Below, piece after piece: positions 43,808 to 54,610 of a stretch of DNA of 58,000 nt (positions are counted from its first letter, which is position 1; the number at the start of each line of letters is the position of its first letter). Both the position numbers and the translations under genes were made by a program. This DNA comes from Cryptomeria japonica (Eukaryota; Streptophyta; Pinopsida; Cupressales; Cupressaceae): positions 154,583,548-154,641,547 of the forward strand of contig NC_081407.1 in assembly GCF_030272615.1 (NCBI RefSeq), given 5' to 3'. The notes beneath the pieces are model-generated. The model saw nothing but the letters and a program-made list of their open reading frames with translations. It was not told the origin of the DNA and ran no database searches.

Positions 43808-46288
43808 GGGTGAGTTCATTTCAAATTCCAGTACTGCATTTGCATTTTTCTTTACCGCATAGCATTATCCCTTTCTCATATAGTTGCATCAATAAAACAA
43901 GGTGATTGTTTGAGTTATTCACCTATATGCACTTAAAGGAACGAAGTTTGCCTCATTTCCTAGATACTTGTTCATGAAGTCTTTAGGAGGTCTTTAGTCG
44001 TTCATCTTCATCATCACATTGTCATTACGCTTTATCCTTGGTTGGGTAGAGGTTTCCTTATCAATTCTTGTTACCCAAAATCTATCAATTTCTATATCCC
44101 ATACATTAATCAAAAGCTCTAAGTCATTACAAGATACCTAGTTGAACATATGGCTAGTCAAAAATCCAATATTTTACTTCAACGTCGTTGTAATTGTCAT
44201 ACCCAAGTAGGTTTCATTACTTACAAGTCAAGGCAAGAAACAAAAGAAAAAAGTGTTATATCGATCTCAAGGCAAAAAAAAAAATGATATATTACTAAAA
44301 TATGAAGCATACAAGTGTGACAATAAAAGCTTGACTATGGGAACATACAAATAACTCCATCAGGGTTATGGATGCCTACTAGCAATGGAGCAATGTTTGA
44401 GAGATTATGATGCATAACCTTGTCGGAGCCCTAAAATCTTGCTGGCGGCGAGGCTCTATCTATGTTGTTTTTGAAGTTACAATAACTCACGTAGCTAGCC
44501 ACATAGGATTCCAAGCGTCTTTGATGGTTATAAGAGTCAAAATGAACTCAATTGCACACACATGGGCAAAAGAAAGATCAAAATTTGAAGAATTGATGGA
44601 GAATTTTTCCATGTCTCCATTCATAAATCTTGTTTACATGGTGTGTTAGGTCGGATGATCTAACTCTTTTGAGAATGGATTGAACTCCTATCTCTGAAAC
44701 TTTTTGCAACTTCAATCCACTTGGTGCATTTCAGAATGAAAGACACACACACTCATCCTCGTTCGAATAGGAACTGCACTTTTGTCATGCATCCTACATT
44801 TGCATAATCAAAAATGCATTGTCTCCGTCACATTATGCATCATTATGTTAGGTCTGCATACTTGGGGGCATAACTAAAAAAGTTCTAAAAATCATAAAAA
44901 GTCATGAAAAAATCGATCAAAAACATTCGAAAAACGTTCCTAAAAAAAATCCTAAACATTCGAAAAATGATCCTGAAAAAATCCTAAACACTCAAAAAAT
45001 GATAACTGAAAATCAGATAAAAGTCCTAAGAAAATACCAAAAACAACAAAAAACATCAAAATCAATCAAAAACATTCGAAAAAAAGGCCTGAAAAAATTC
45101 TAAAAAATCAAAAAAAAGATCCTGAAAAAATCCTAAACATACAGAAAAAGTCCAAAATCCAATCCAAAAACATTCAAATATCAATTAAAAACCCTACAAT
45201 AAATTCTCCCGCAAGAATCAAACACCCCAACAGATGTCGAGCAAACACTTCACATGAAGTTAAACAAAATATACAACTATCTTTTCAAAACGTTTGCAAT
45301 CACACTAATCAACTATCTAATCTATCGATTTATCAAACTATCAACATGGTCAATATCTTGTCTTACACAGAATCGGTACACTTGAAACCAGATAGATCGG
45401 TCTTATACGGGGCCCAAAACTTTTGAAACCGGGCATTATCAAAATCACATCAAACATATCAAAGAAAAGGCACAGTCAGTCTAACTGCTGATTTTTGTCT
45501 ATTTTTGGTTGACTCTTTTTTATCAAATCAGCGAAGATCATTGCTTTTAGCTACTCAAGGATGTCCAAAAGTGACTAGAGTAGCCATGATGAGCATGATC
45601 CTTTTCTTTGTTTTATGTTTGTGGTTTGAACTAATGAATTTATGGGGCAATTTCTCTAGTGGGTGTCTGTGATAGGAGCATTTAGCTTGTGAATACCCCA
45701 CATACCTTGACCCCTAGTGTAATTCCCAGAATGGAGGGTTCATTCCTTGTCTGTTATGTGTTTGTTTCTTTGCAATGAGATATCTATACATCTTGGTTCC
45801 TCATACCCTGGTGTAATAAGATCCATTGTTATATAATAAGGCTCAATGATGATAATGTATTCCACTACAAATAAAGAAATGAAGAATTTCTCATCAAAAT
45901 TTATATCATATCATCCATTATAGCATCAAAATTTGGAATACAAAGATTGATTTAGTTGATTGATCATTTTCTACGTCTAACAACTAACAATTCTTCTAAG
46001 ATCCTCAACATGTATTTTGACACACAAACAAAATAATAAACATCATCGCATCACATGTTCATAATCATAATAAAGTTTTCATCAACCATTAAGAATCACA
46101 ACATAGAGCTACATCAAATCATTGCATGATATCACATTCATAAAGAATTCATCATCACTATAAAGAAACATTATACCATGAAGTTCACCACCAAAAAGCT
46201 CATCAAGAAAGCATATTGATCATATATATCATATAGAAATGTATCAAAATACATCGTATCTACAACATCAAAATCAATATCCAATCTC
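43808..46288. other. Tat-N 3' non-coding region
   Basis: About 2.5 kb between integrase and the antisense ORF, with no gene I can support. It holds an A-rich imperfect repeat at 44880-45180 and otherwise unique-looking sequence. Regions of this kind are hypervariable and rich in tandem repeats in Ogre/Tat elements. Confidence 0.6.
44880..45180 (+). repeat. A-rich imperfect tandem repeat
   Basis: Units of about 30 bp have the form AAACATTCGAAAAANGATCC followed by TGAAAAAATCCT, about eight degenerate copies. The plus strand is very A-rich. Confidence 0.7.
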
Positions 46289-48235
46289 TCAACCTATACT
46301 ACCTCTATCAGTAGGTGCATCTCGACTAGTTCCAGCCTGTCCCGACGGTGCTCTAGGTGGACCCATCACTCTCCCACTACTAGTCTATTGAGAGGTAGAC
46401 AGACTTGATCTTCTCCCCATGAAAGCACTAAAACTAGGTTCCCTGTGACCCTCAGGGATAGCTCTCTCATAAGCCTACCGATAATAAATAGCCTCTTGTG
46501 CAGCAGCAAAATATCTATCTGTCTGGGTATGAGCCTCCGTCATTGGCCCAAATAATTGATCATATGCATCCATATTGATTTGAGTCCTCCTAATTGCATC
46601 ATCCCTCTCCCTCTGTAATCGATCTCTCTCAGCAGATACCCGATCCCTCTCTATAGTCAACTCCTCCATCGCATGTCAATACTGATCCCTATCCTCCATC
46701 CGTCGCTACCGCAAAGTAGTGACAAAGTCCTCTAAGCACCTAACTCGATCTCTCAATCCCTCCCCATATCCTCTCTCCACACCTACAGAATCTGCATCTC
46801 GAGGCATCTCCACATCATAACCATCATCCCCGCCCTCATCTCCATCACTGCTCGATGACCCTGATCCTGACTCATCACTCTCATCAAAACTGCTCCCAGA
46901 TGCAGTCTCTCCACCAATATCCACATCCTCCCTATCACTATCCACCTGCCCTGCAACTACTACTATCAGATCTATACCTCCTCCACCTCTACCTCCTCCA
47001 TCCCTACCTCCTCCACCCCTATCCTCTCCACCTCTACCTCTAGGACCCCTGCCATGTCTAATTTGTTGAGCACCAATCATAACTATCAGATTTGTCAAAG
47101 GTATAGGCCTATGTTGTATCCACCATACACTATACTGCATTGTGGACCCTGGATCCACTACACCAAGCTTCCATCCCCACAAAATGGGAGCAAGAGCATC
47201 AAACTTAGCAATAGCAACATGAGGCTGCACACAAGCACCACAATCACCAACCTCTCGAGTAGTATGAGCAAAATAAGTTGTCACATATGGAATACCTTGT
47301 ACTTCCCCGAACTGTCTGAGCACATGGCCAGGAAGATGCATATCAATAACCCTGTGGCTATCCACATCTTGACTAATAAGATATCTCTGTTGTTGACAAA
47401 AAGGACAATGTTGAGCATCATCAGTCCAACCAGAGCAAGTAAGATAAGGTCTCCATGAGAAGTATTGTAAGATATCAATTTGATGATGCCAATACAAGAT
47501 GTTACCTGATGCCCTATGCCTCACACCAATAGCATACCCATAGGCATATGGCTGCTCTGGCTCTAAATCTATATGTAACGTAGGACAGAAGATAGTTATG
47601 TGTTCCCAAGCCCATGTCTGAAGCAAAGTAATACCACATCCAACTGATTTATGTTGCAAGTAAACAATCCCATGCATCTGATGATACAAAGTGGCAAGAA
47701 GACAAGGACCCCAAGCAAACACACATCTGTCATTAATCATATCATGTATAACACATCCCCATCCAATAGGAAAACCATGGGTGCGCCTATCAAGAATCAA
47801 TAATCTAGCAACAGTACAAGCAAGCACAACGATGAGATCATCATAATCAAAATCATCCCAACAAATATCATAACAACCACGGATATATAGATCATGCTCC
47901 TCACACTTGAACAATGTACACAAAGTTGAAATACCATCATCACAACCAAAAGTAACTCGCCTACCAAATATCAGAATGTGTAAAATACGCCACACATCCT
48001 CAAGTGTGATAGATGCCTCACCAGTCGGTAGATGAAAAGAACATGTCTCTGAATGCCACCGCTCAATCAAAGCAGTAATCATGGCCCTATTGGCCGTAAC
48101 CTCAAGCAAATGCGCTATATAATATAATCCAACATGTCATAACAAAGCAGTATCCTCTGCATCCAACTCATGACATCAATCAAGACTATCTGGTCATGTC
48201 TGCATAGCAAGAAATACTGGATAATGCGCTTGCAT
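46289..48235 (-). pseudogene. Tat-N antisense ORF with plant mobile domain
   Basis: On the minus strand, opposite to gag-pol, about 640 codons run from a probable ATG at 48235 to a TGA at 46289. Residues about 35-270 show a plant mobile domain (aminotransferase-like, PMD) signature: LITALxERW-type ITALIERWHSETCSFHLP, then GEASITLEDVWRILHI, CVFAWGPCLLATLYHQMH and LQTWAWEHI. Next come a Gly/Arg-rich and an acidic Ser/Gly/Asp tract, then a coiled coil (MEELTIERDRVSAERDRLQR, about 46669). Stops near 48190, 48175 and 48139 are all TGA where CGA would fit the frame; others lie near 46706 and 46690. Antisense extra ORFs are known from plant Tat elements and PMD occurs in MAIN proteins and mobile elements; its function is unclear. 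Confidence 0.75.
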
Positions 48236-48317
48236 TTGGAAAATATAAAAATGAGTCAACTACGTCATCAAAACCACTAGTACGCATAAATAAGAAGAAA
48301 ACAAGGGCCTTTATTAT

Positions 48318-48547
48318 CAATTTTGATTCAATATTACCAATTGTGAAGCAAAATAAGTAAATGTGATACACTTATGCCAAATGTGATTCAAATCGTTCAA
48401 ATGCGATCCAAAAGATTCAATTGTGATTCAATTTTATCATATGTGACACAATGTTAACAAATGCGACATAAAATATCAATTGTGAAGCATTAAACTCAAT
48501 TGCAACATGATTAAGTCAATTGCGGAAATATCAATACTCAATTGCGA
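48318..48547 (-). repeat. Twelve-unit, about 20-bp phased array of TCRCAWTTG (minus strand)
   Basis: Plus-strand cores (reverse complements of the motif) start at 48318, 48338, 48358, 48378, 48398, 48418, 48438, 48458, 48477, 48497, 48517 and 48539: nine steps of 20, one of 19, one of 22. Cores read CAATTGTGA, CAAATGCGA, CAATTGCGA and close variants. On the minus strand the array ends 83 bases before the ATG of the antisense ORF, the position of a promoter or 5' leader. Confidence 0.88.
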
Positions 48548-49068
48548 CATACATGAAAAATGACACACCAAAAGACGGTTAAAAAATTTGCCAAATACAA
48601 ACAAAAAAAAAAGCAAAAAATTAGGCAACTCACCATGCCACCAATGCCAGGAGGTCTCTGATAAGATCGCACTCTCTCGGATAAATGTAGCCTCACTCTA
48701 TGACCTACCATTTCGCTCCAAGGATGCCAGAAACATAAATATCTCTAAACAATTCTTTCCAAACAAAAAATGCAAATGAGCTCAAATCCATACCAATCCT
48801 CAATTTATAAGCTCAAAATTAGGGTTTTTCAACATAAATGTCTGTGGACCCCTCCATCTTCCACGCAGTTGTAGACATAACAAACAAGATCAAAAACATT
48901 TGAACCTTCATATTATCACTATCTAGCACATTTCCGAAAAACTGGTCTTCGATCCAAAATTTTCCGACCACTTTTTCCTAGGGGACATTATACCCTAGCG
49001 TCATCGGGGCATACTAGGGCAGTTTTTCTTTTCATTTTTTTTGAAACAACGTCATTCTGACATTATCT
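48548..49068. other. Tat-N end region before PPT
   Basis: About 500 bp with no supported gene. It would be 5' flank of the antisense transcript and 3' UTR of the sense transcript. Confidence 0.5.
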
Positions 49069-49082
49069 CAAAGAGGGGCAAA
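49069..49082 (+). other. Tat-N polypurine tract
   Basis: AAAGAGGGGCAAA lies directly before the 3' LTR start TGTAGACACC. One C interrupts the purine run. Confidence 0.8.
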
Positions 49083-50216
49083 TGTAGACACCTAAAAATG
49101 TCTCATTAATTCTACAGTACTTATTTGTCTATTTAATTAAGTAATTCTTTAATTATTTGATTAAATTAACTATTTCTTCTAATCATCGCCCTTTGACACT
49201 TCTAATTATTCTATTTATATTCTCAAATCATTTTAATTAGTTAACCCTATTTCAATTATTAATTAAATATCAATTATTTAATTAATCATGACCTTTTCCT
49301 TAGTTAAATAATCTTTATTATTTAATTAATTCGATCTCCTAAGTTTAAATAATTTCATTTAAATTATTTAAATTAATTAACTTATTCCTCCAAATCCCCA
49401 AATTATAATTCCAATTAATTACAATTAATTTCATTTCATATTTCCCCAAATTCGAATTTCACTTCATTTCGTTTAATTTCATATTTCCAAATTCACATTT
49501 CCCCAAAACTGAATTTCAGTTAATTTCATGTGCATTTCAGCATTTGAATGACCAAATTCAAATCCAAATTGAAAATGAAAATCAAATTCAATTTCAAATT
49601 CCTACAACACATGCTAAAATCATAACTGATTGATCAAATCAGTTGTCTAATCAGTTAACTCATCAATCATCTTTTTTAACTCACAATCAACTTTTTATGA
49701 CTAATCCATCAATTTAGTCATCTCCCTAGTCTATTCAGTTCACTAATCAATCAATTCAGTTCAGTAATCAATCAAGTGAGTTGACTAATCAATCAATTCA
49801 ATTCACTAATCAATCAATAGAGTTAACAAATCAATCAATTGAGTTCACAGATCAATCAATTTCAGTTGTCTATCAATCAACACTTGAGTTCTATTTGTCA
49901 CCTCTTCTGTGTTGAAAATCTATAAATTCAACCTCTTTTCTTAATTCAATCTAGAATCACAGTTTTCAATATTGTTGTCTATCTTATGCAGGAAATCAAG
50001 TGCAATACCTGAGAGCCACCTACATCAACAACAATGGAGAAGAGAAATGGAAGCCTTGCTATGTCAATTGAGGGAGTCTTAGATAGATTGTTTCAATTCA
50101 ATTGATAATTAGCTTTATTATATTTCTATTTAGGAGTAATAATTGGATTTATAGTCGTGATTCGCTCTTTGATAATCTGATTTATGCAATTTATGCCTAT
50201 TTAATGCCTGAGTACA
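49083..50216 (+). mobile_element. Tat-N 3' LTR
   Basis: 1134 bp, TGTAGACACC to GCCTGAGTACA, colinear with the 5' LTR apart from the nested Cop-4 LTR and one 21-bp unit. It shows the empty ATTGT site at 50087-50091. The right TSD CATAG follows at 50217. Confidence 0.93.
49736..49865 (+). repeat. 21-bp minisatellite in Tat-N 3' LTR, 6 units
   Basis: Same units as at 32046-32200, one fewer. Confidence 0.85.
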
Positions 50217-50221
50217 CATAG

Positions 50222-50942
50222 GTACCACTACTTTTCCTGAAACCGTAGCTAAAGGTAAAGAACCTGTGAACTGGAGCTCAGAGAATAGTTCAAGAGTTCA
50301 AGAAGTTAAGATGTTGAATCATTCTGACCCTGATACTTCTTTTGATATTGTTGAATTTTGTAAAGCATCTAAAATTCAAATTTCTCCTACTGAATACCTT
50401 AGGTTGAATCCTAAAGAGTTAGAAAAGTTAATTAAGTATGTACAGTGGGAAACTTCTCAGTTGCAATTCACCAAATACCATTGATTAATCTTGAGTCCTC
50501 ACAAGATGAGAAGGATACCAAATCTGTAGAGTTTTCTAGTATTGTTCTAAAGGCATTAGCTAATGAACCAATTGAACCACCATTAGTGCCTGATCAAAGG
50601 CCTGAGCCATTTTATGTGTCTTTATTTATCAATGGATATAAACTTAATAATTGCATCATTGATTCAGGAGCCTCCAATAATATTATGCCTTCTGTATTTG
50701 TTGAAGCATTAGGTCTTTCACTCAATAAAACATTTGGTAAATGCTATTCAATGGACTCAAAGCAAATTCCTTTACTAGGTCAAATCAAAGATGCGCAAGT
50801 TTCTCTGGCAGTACATCCTAACAAAAGAGTGAAGTTAACTATTTTGGTTGCTGATATTCCCGCAAGTTATGGAATGTTGCTAAGAAGGACTTTTTGTAAG
50901 GATTTGGGAGGAGAGCTTAAATGGATTGGTCTGAGGCAATAA
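50222..50942 (+). pseudogene. Gy-OUT aspartic protease
   Basis: 50266-50484 is a linker (VEFCKASKIQISPTEYLRLN). 50445-50942 is the protease with active site NCIIDSGASNNIMPS (D at 50661), VFVEALGLSL and a later ILVADIPASYGMLLRR block, typical of plant gypsy retropepsins. A shift near 50450 joins the two frames. It continues Gy-OUT gag from the other side of Tat-N. It would release gag and pol proteins from the polyprotein. Its last codons overlap the start of the frame carrying the RNase H (50921). Confidence 0.8.
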
Positions 50943-51520
50943 TTCCCATTGGTAAGCAAAAAATTGCTCTTCAACCTGAACCAAAATCCAAATATACATT
51001 TTTTCCTTCCAATGACCCAAAATCTCAAATATTGTATCAAGAATGTGATTTTGGCAATTATTTTCTCTTCTCTGATGATACGAAAGGGACACCAAAAGAT
51101 GTAGTAGATCTTGTTGCAGGCTTGTGGGTAGTGGAGTTTGATGGGAGTTGTGCATCGACTAGATCATGTGCTAGAGTGGTCCTCATTTCTCCACAAGGTG
51201 AAAAAATTCCTTCTTCATTCAAATTAGAATTTAAAAACACTAATCACACCGTAGAATATGAGGCATTGTTGTTAGGAATTGAGCAGGCTAGGAAAAGAGG
51301 AATCAAATTGTTGAGCGCCAAAGGCGATGTAGAATTAATTGTTAAATAGGTACGAACTCTCTTCTCGGTAAAGAATGAAAAGCTTAGACATTACAGAAAT
51401 AGAGTCTGGGATGAGATTGAATATTTTGATGCTTTCTCAATTGAAGCCATTCCTAGAGATCAAAATTCACGTGCAGATTCTTTGGCAGTGTCAGCGTCTT
51501 TATTACTCCCACATCCAGAT
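50921..51520 (+). pseudogene. Gy-OUT RNase H located upstream of RT
   Basis: One frame (50921 to about 51520) with a single TAG at 51347-51349 encodes a full RNase H with all four acidic catalytic residues. They are WVVEFDGSC (D at 51140), VEYEALLLGIEQARKRG (E at 51260), AKGDVELIVK (D at 51326) and NSRADSLAVS (D at 51476). A helix-rich segment between the last two contains LRHYRNRVWDEIEYFDAF. The pattern is that of the archaeal-like RNase H of Tat elements, but here it lies between protease and RT, not after the tethered domain. The first 65 codons of the frame (ALQPEPKSKYTFFPSNDP) are a linker. The RT-tethered RNase H farther on has lost its first catalytic D. It is likely the functional RNase H of the ancestor. 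Confidence 0.8.
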
Positions 51521-51884
51521 TTTGGTGCAGATGTTTATAGGATTGAATTTATATTTCACCCTAACGTACCCGATAATTCAAATTTCTGGCAAGTGTTTGG
51601 AAATGATAAACACATCAATTAGTTCTTGCAAAATGATGAAATTTTTGCCTCTTCTTTCTTCGAAGGGTCTGAGAATGAATGCAATGAGTTTTGTCCAGAT
51701 ACAGGGGGAGGTTCTAAAAAGCAAGTTTTTTCAGTTGAAGGGAAATCAAATTTTGAAAGGCCTAGTATCCTTAGAATGCCTCTTTGATCGCAATGATAGG
51801 TATGTCAAATAAAATACTTCTCAAAATGCTAATACATTAGGAGAATATGAAAAGATTAATTTAGGTGATGAAAATAACCCAAAG
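51521..51884 (+). other. Gy-OUT linker between RNase H and RT
   Basis: Coding-like but broken sequence (VFGNDKHIN, FASSFFEGSENECNEF), then a stop-rich stretch. No domain is recognised. Confidence 0.5.
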
Positions 51885-52740
51885 ATGGTCAACTTAGGCA
51901 AGTGTTGTGCCCCTAAGGAAAGAGATTTGTTTATTAAACTGTTACAGAAGTTTTTCAAAGTTTTTGCCTGGTCTTATGAGGATTTGAAAGACTTTAGAAA
52001 TGGTCAGTTTCAGCATCATATTCCTCTCAAGCCCGGAGTGGCTCCTTTTAGACAGAAATTGAGAAATTACAATCCCAAGGTCGCAGATGCTATTTTCAAA
52101 TAAATAGACAAGATGCTTCAGGCAAGGATTATCTGTCCTATTCACCATTCTACATGGGTGGCCAATATTGTTCCAGTTTGCAATAAAAATGGAGAAATAA
52201 GGATCTGTGTGGATTTTCAAAACTTGAATCCGACCAGTTTGAAAGATAACTACCCATTGTCAGTGATGGGTCTTATTCTTCAAACTGTTGTTGGATCAAA
52301 AATGATGTTGATGCTTGATGGTTTCTCTGGTTATAACCAGATAAGTGTAGCAAAAGAGGACCAGCACAAAACAGCCTTTACAACACCTTCGGGAACTTTC
52401 GCCTACAATCGTATGCCATTTGGCCTAATAAATGTGGGAGAGACTTTCCAAAGGGCGATGAATCTCTCATTTAGTCATCTCATTGGTAAGACTATAGTTA
52501 TCTATATGGATGATTTGATGGTTTTCTCTAAAACAAGGAAAAATCACCTAAGAGATTTGGAGACTATGCTACAAAGATGCAGAGACCATGGTATTTCCCT
52601 CAACCCAAAGAAGTCAGTTTTTTTTGTTACAAAGGGAAAACTATTAGGTCATATAGTTTCTTAAGATGGTATCAAAATTGACCCTGATTGGGTAAAATCT
52701 ATCCAGCAGTTAATTTTGTCGTCAGACAGAAGTGGTGTCA
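51885..52740 (+). pseudogene. Gy-OUT reverse transcriptase
   Basis: One frame from 51885 with stops only at 52101-52103 and 52662-52664. The N-terminal linker is LLQKFFKVFAWSYEDLKDF and HHIPLKPGVAPFRQKLR. Fingers and palm follow with ARIICPIHHSTWVANIVPV, GEIRICVDFQNLNPTSLKD, LMLDGFSGYNQI (catalytic D), KTAFTTPSGTFAYNRMPFGL and YMDDLMVF (52503-52514). The thumb starts with GISLNPKKSVFFVTKGKLLG. All three catalytic aspartates are present. It would make cDNA from element RNA. RNase H precedes it and a degenerate tether follows. Confidence 0.9.
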
Positions 52741-53330
52741 AATCATTCTTGGGCAAGTAAGTTTTCTCAGGAGGTTTGTGCTAGACTTTGCTGAAATTAC
52801 CAAACACATTGGAGGGATGATGAGTGAAAAGCAGATTTTCAAATGGAAGGAAGAAGCAAAAAGATCCTTTGAAGAGGTAAAGGAAGAAATTGCTCATGCT
52901 CCAACACTAATAAATCTTGATTTTAAGAGAGATTTTATCATGTATTGTTATACTTCAAAACACACAATGTTGGGCATTCTTCTGCAAAAGAATGAACTGA
53001 ATGAAGAAGACCCTATTGTGTTCATAAGTGTTCTGCTCAAAAAGAATGAATTGAATTACTCATTAGTCAAGAAATAGGACTTTATGGTTGCTAAAGTTGT
53101 CAAGCATTAAAGGTATTATGTATTGCATTCTCATTCAATTGTCTTTGTGCCAAACCCCACTATGAAAAGTATCTTGACTCGGCAGGAGGTGGGAATGAAT
53201 AATAGAGCGACCTGGGTTTCAAAGATTCAAGAATTTGATCTAGATATCAGACCAACCAAGTTAGTCCAGGGGAAAGGATTATGTCGTTTAATAGTTGAAA
53301 ACAAGGAGGAAGAAGACAAACTGCCACTAA
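52741..53330 (+). pseudogene. Gy-OUT tethered RNase H (active site lost)
   Basis: Frames 52688-53077 and 53123-53470 encode thumb end and tether: GQVSFLRRFVLDFAEITKH, FKWKEEAKRSFEEVKEEIAH, then RDFIMYCYTSKHTMLGILL where gypsy elements normally have a DAS motif; the aspartate is replaced by Y. PIVFISVLLKKNELNYSLVKK and STKIQEFDLDI-like (WVSKIQEFDLDIRPTKLVQG) follow. A stop at 53075 and a shift or stop near 53110 break it. Loss of the active site fits a structural role, with cleavage taken over by the RNase H upstream of RT. Confidence 0.75.
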
Positions 53331-54610
53331 CTTTATTTGTTAGCTTGCAAGATGAATGGTTCACTGATGTGGCTCACTACCAGACATATGGAGAATGTCC
53401 TGAGTATTTAAGTGAAAAAGAAAAAGAGAAATATAAGATTGAAAGAAACCAAATATGTGATTGTGGATGATATCTTATATAAAAAAGGCTTGCATGGGTC
53501 ATTCTTAAGGTGTGTTGATAAGGAGCAGCAAGAGAAGCTTTTACAAGTTTTTCATAATGAGGCATGTGGAGGACACTATTCATCAATTGTAACAGCTTTC
53601 AAAATCCTTAGGAGTTGTTACTATTGGCCAGGTATGTTTAAAGATGCATATAAGTGGGTTGCACGCTGCGAGAATTGTAAGTTGTTCTCAAGAAGACCCC
53701 TATTAGTTGCATTACCATTAAGGTCGGTGATCATACATGAACCCTTTAAATAATGGGGTTTAGATTTTGTTGGTCCATTGAATCCCCCACCAAGTGCTGG
53801 TCATACTCATATCCTCACAGCTACAGTTATTTTATGAAGTGGGTAGAAGAAGTCCCCGTTAGGAAGACTACTTCAGAAATTGTTTGTAACTTCCTGAAAG
53901 AGAATATCTTCACTAGGTTTGCTGTACCCCAGAAGATCATGACTAATAATGACCCAAATTTCTCTTCTAAATAACTCAGCATGTTTTGTTATGATCATGG
54001 CATCCTCTTATCTTATTCTTCATATTACTATCTGCAAGGAAATGGCCAGACTGAATCTAGCAATAAGAATCTGATTTCTATAATGAAAAAAATGGTGGTT
54101 GAGAATGCAAAGGATTGGCATAAAAGACTATATGAAGCACTATGGGAAGATAGGACCTCTCCTAAAAGGGCCATAGGTATGACACTATTTGAATTGGTAT
54201 ATAGAGTAGAAGCTCAATTGTCCTTAACCCTGGAATTATCAGCTACTAGGTTGCAGAAAGTGATTGAAGACGAATTCTTCCAAAGTGCTCTAGAAAAGAG
54301 CATTATATACCTTTCAAAAATTGAAGAAGAGAGGCAAGAGTTGGTGGATCACATCACTACACATCAGGCCAAGGTAAAGAAATTTTTTTATCGCAAATCT
54401 AGACCATGGCAGTTTATGCTGGGAGATCAATTCTTGCTCTGGGACAAACGCAGGGAACCAAAAGGATCTCATGGGAAATTTGATTCTATGTGGAAAGGAC
54501 CACTCACAATCAAATAGGTATTAGGCCCTAACTCATTTAAACTTGAATACCCTAATGGAGTTTCACTGCCCTTGTCCTACAATGGGTAGGATTTAATGTT
54601 GTATCAATTA
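53331..54610 (+). pseudogene. Gy-OUT integrase
   Basis: The N-terminal zinc-finger part is at 53412-53753: VFHNEACGGHYSSIVTAFK, then CYYWPGMFKDAYKWVARC and ENCKLF. The core has WGLDFVGPL (first D, just after a TAA at 53751), a degraded stretch, NNDPNFSS (second D, about 53950) and NGQTESSNKNLISIMKK (E, about 54050). The C-terminal part to 54517 includes YEALWEDRTSPKRAIGMTLF, GDQFLLWDKRREP and KFDSMWKGPLTIK. Breaks are shifts near 53450 and 53800 and stops near 53751, 53974 and 54517. It would catalyse insertion. No chromodomain is seen. Confidence 0.85.

Larger units (their letters stand above)
31394..50216 (+). mobile_element. Tat-N: complete Tat/Ogre-like Ty3/gypsy element
   Basis: Direct LTRs (31394-33635 including a nested solo LTR; 49083-50216), exact TSD CATAG, PBS and PPT define it. 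Without the nested LTR it is about 17.7 kb. Features that place it in the Tat group are a gag-pro with a PWIHTMQAVPSTFHQ block, a second complete RNase H after the tethered one, extra ORFs before gag, and an antisense ORF between integrase and the 3' LTR. Many stops and shifts make it non-autonomous. Confidence 0.92.

Noticed and set aside
47054-47458. 134-codon plus-strand ORF
   Set aside because: It is the shadow of the antisense mobile-domain ORF, which has a clear signature on the other strand.
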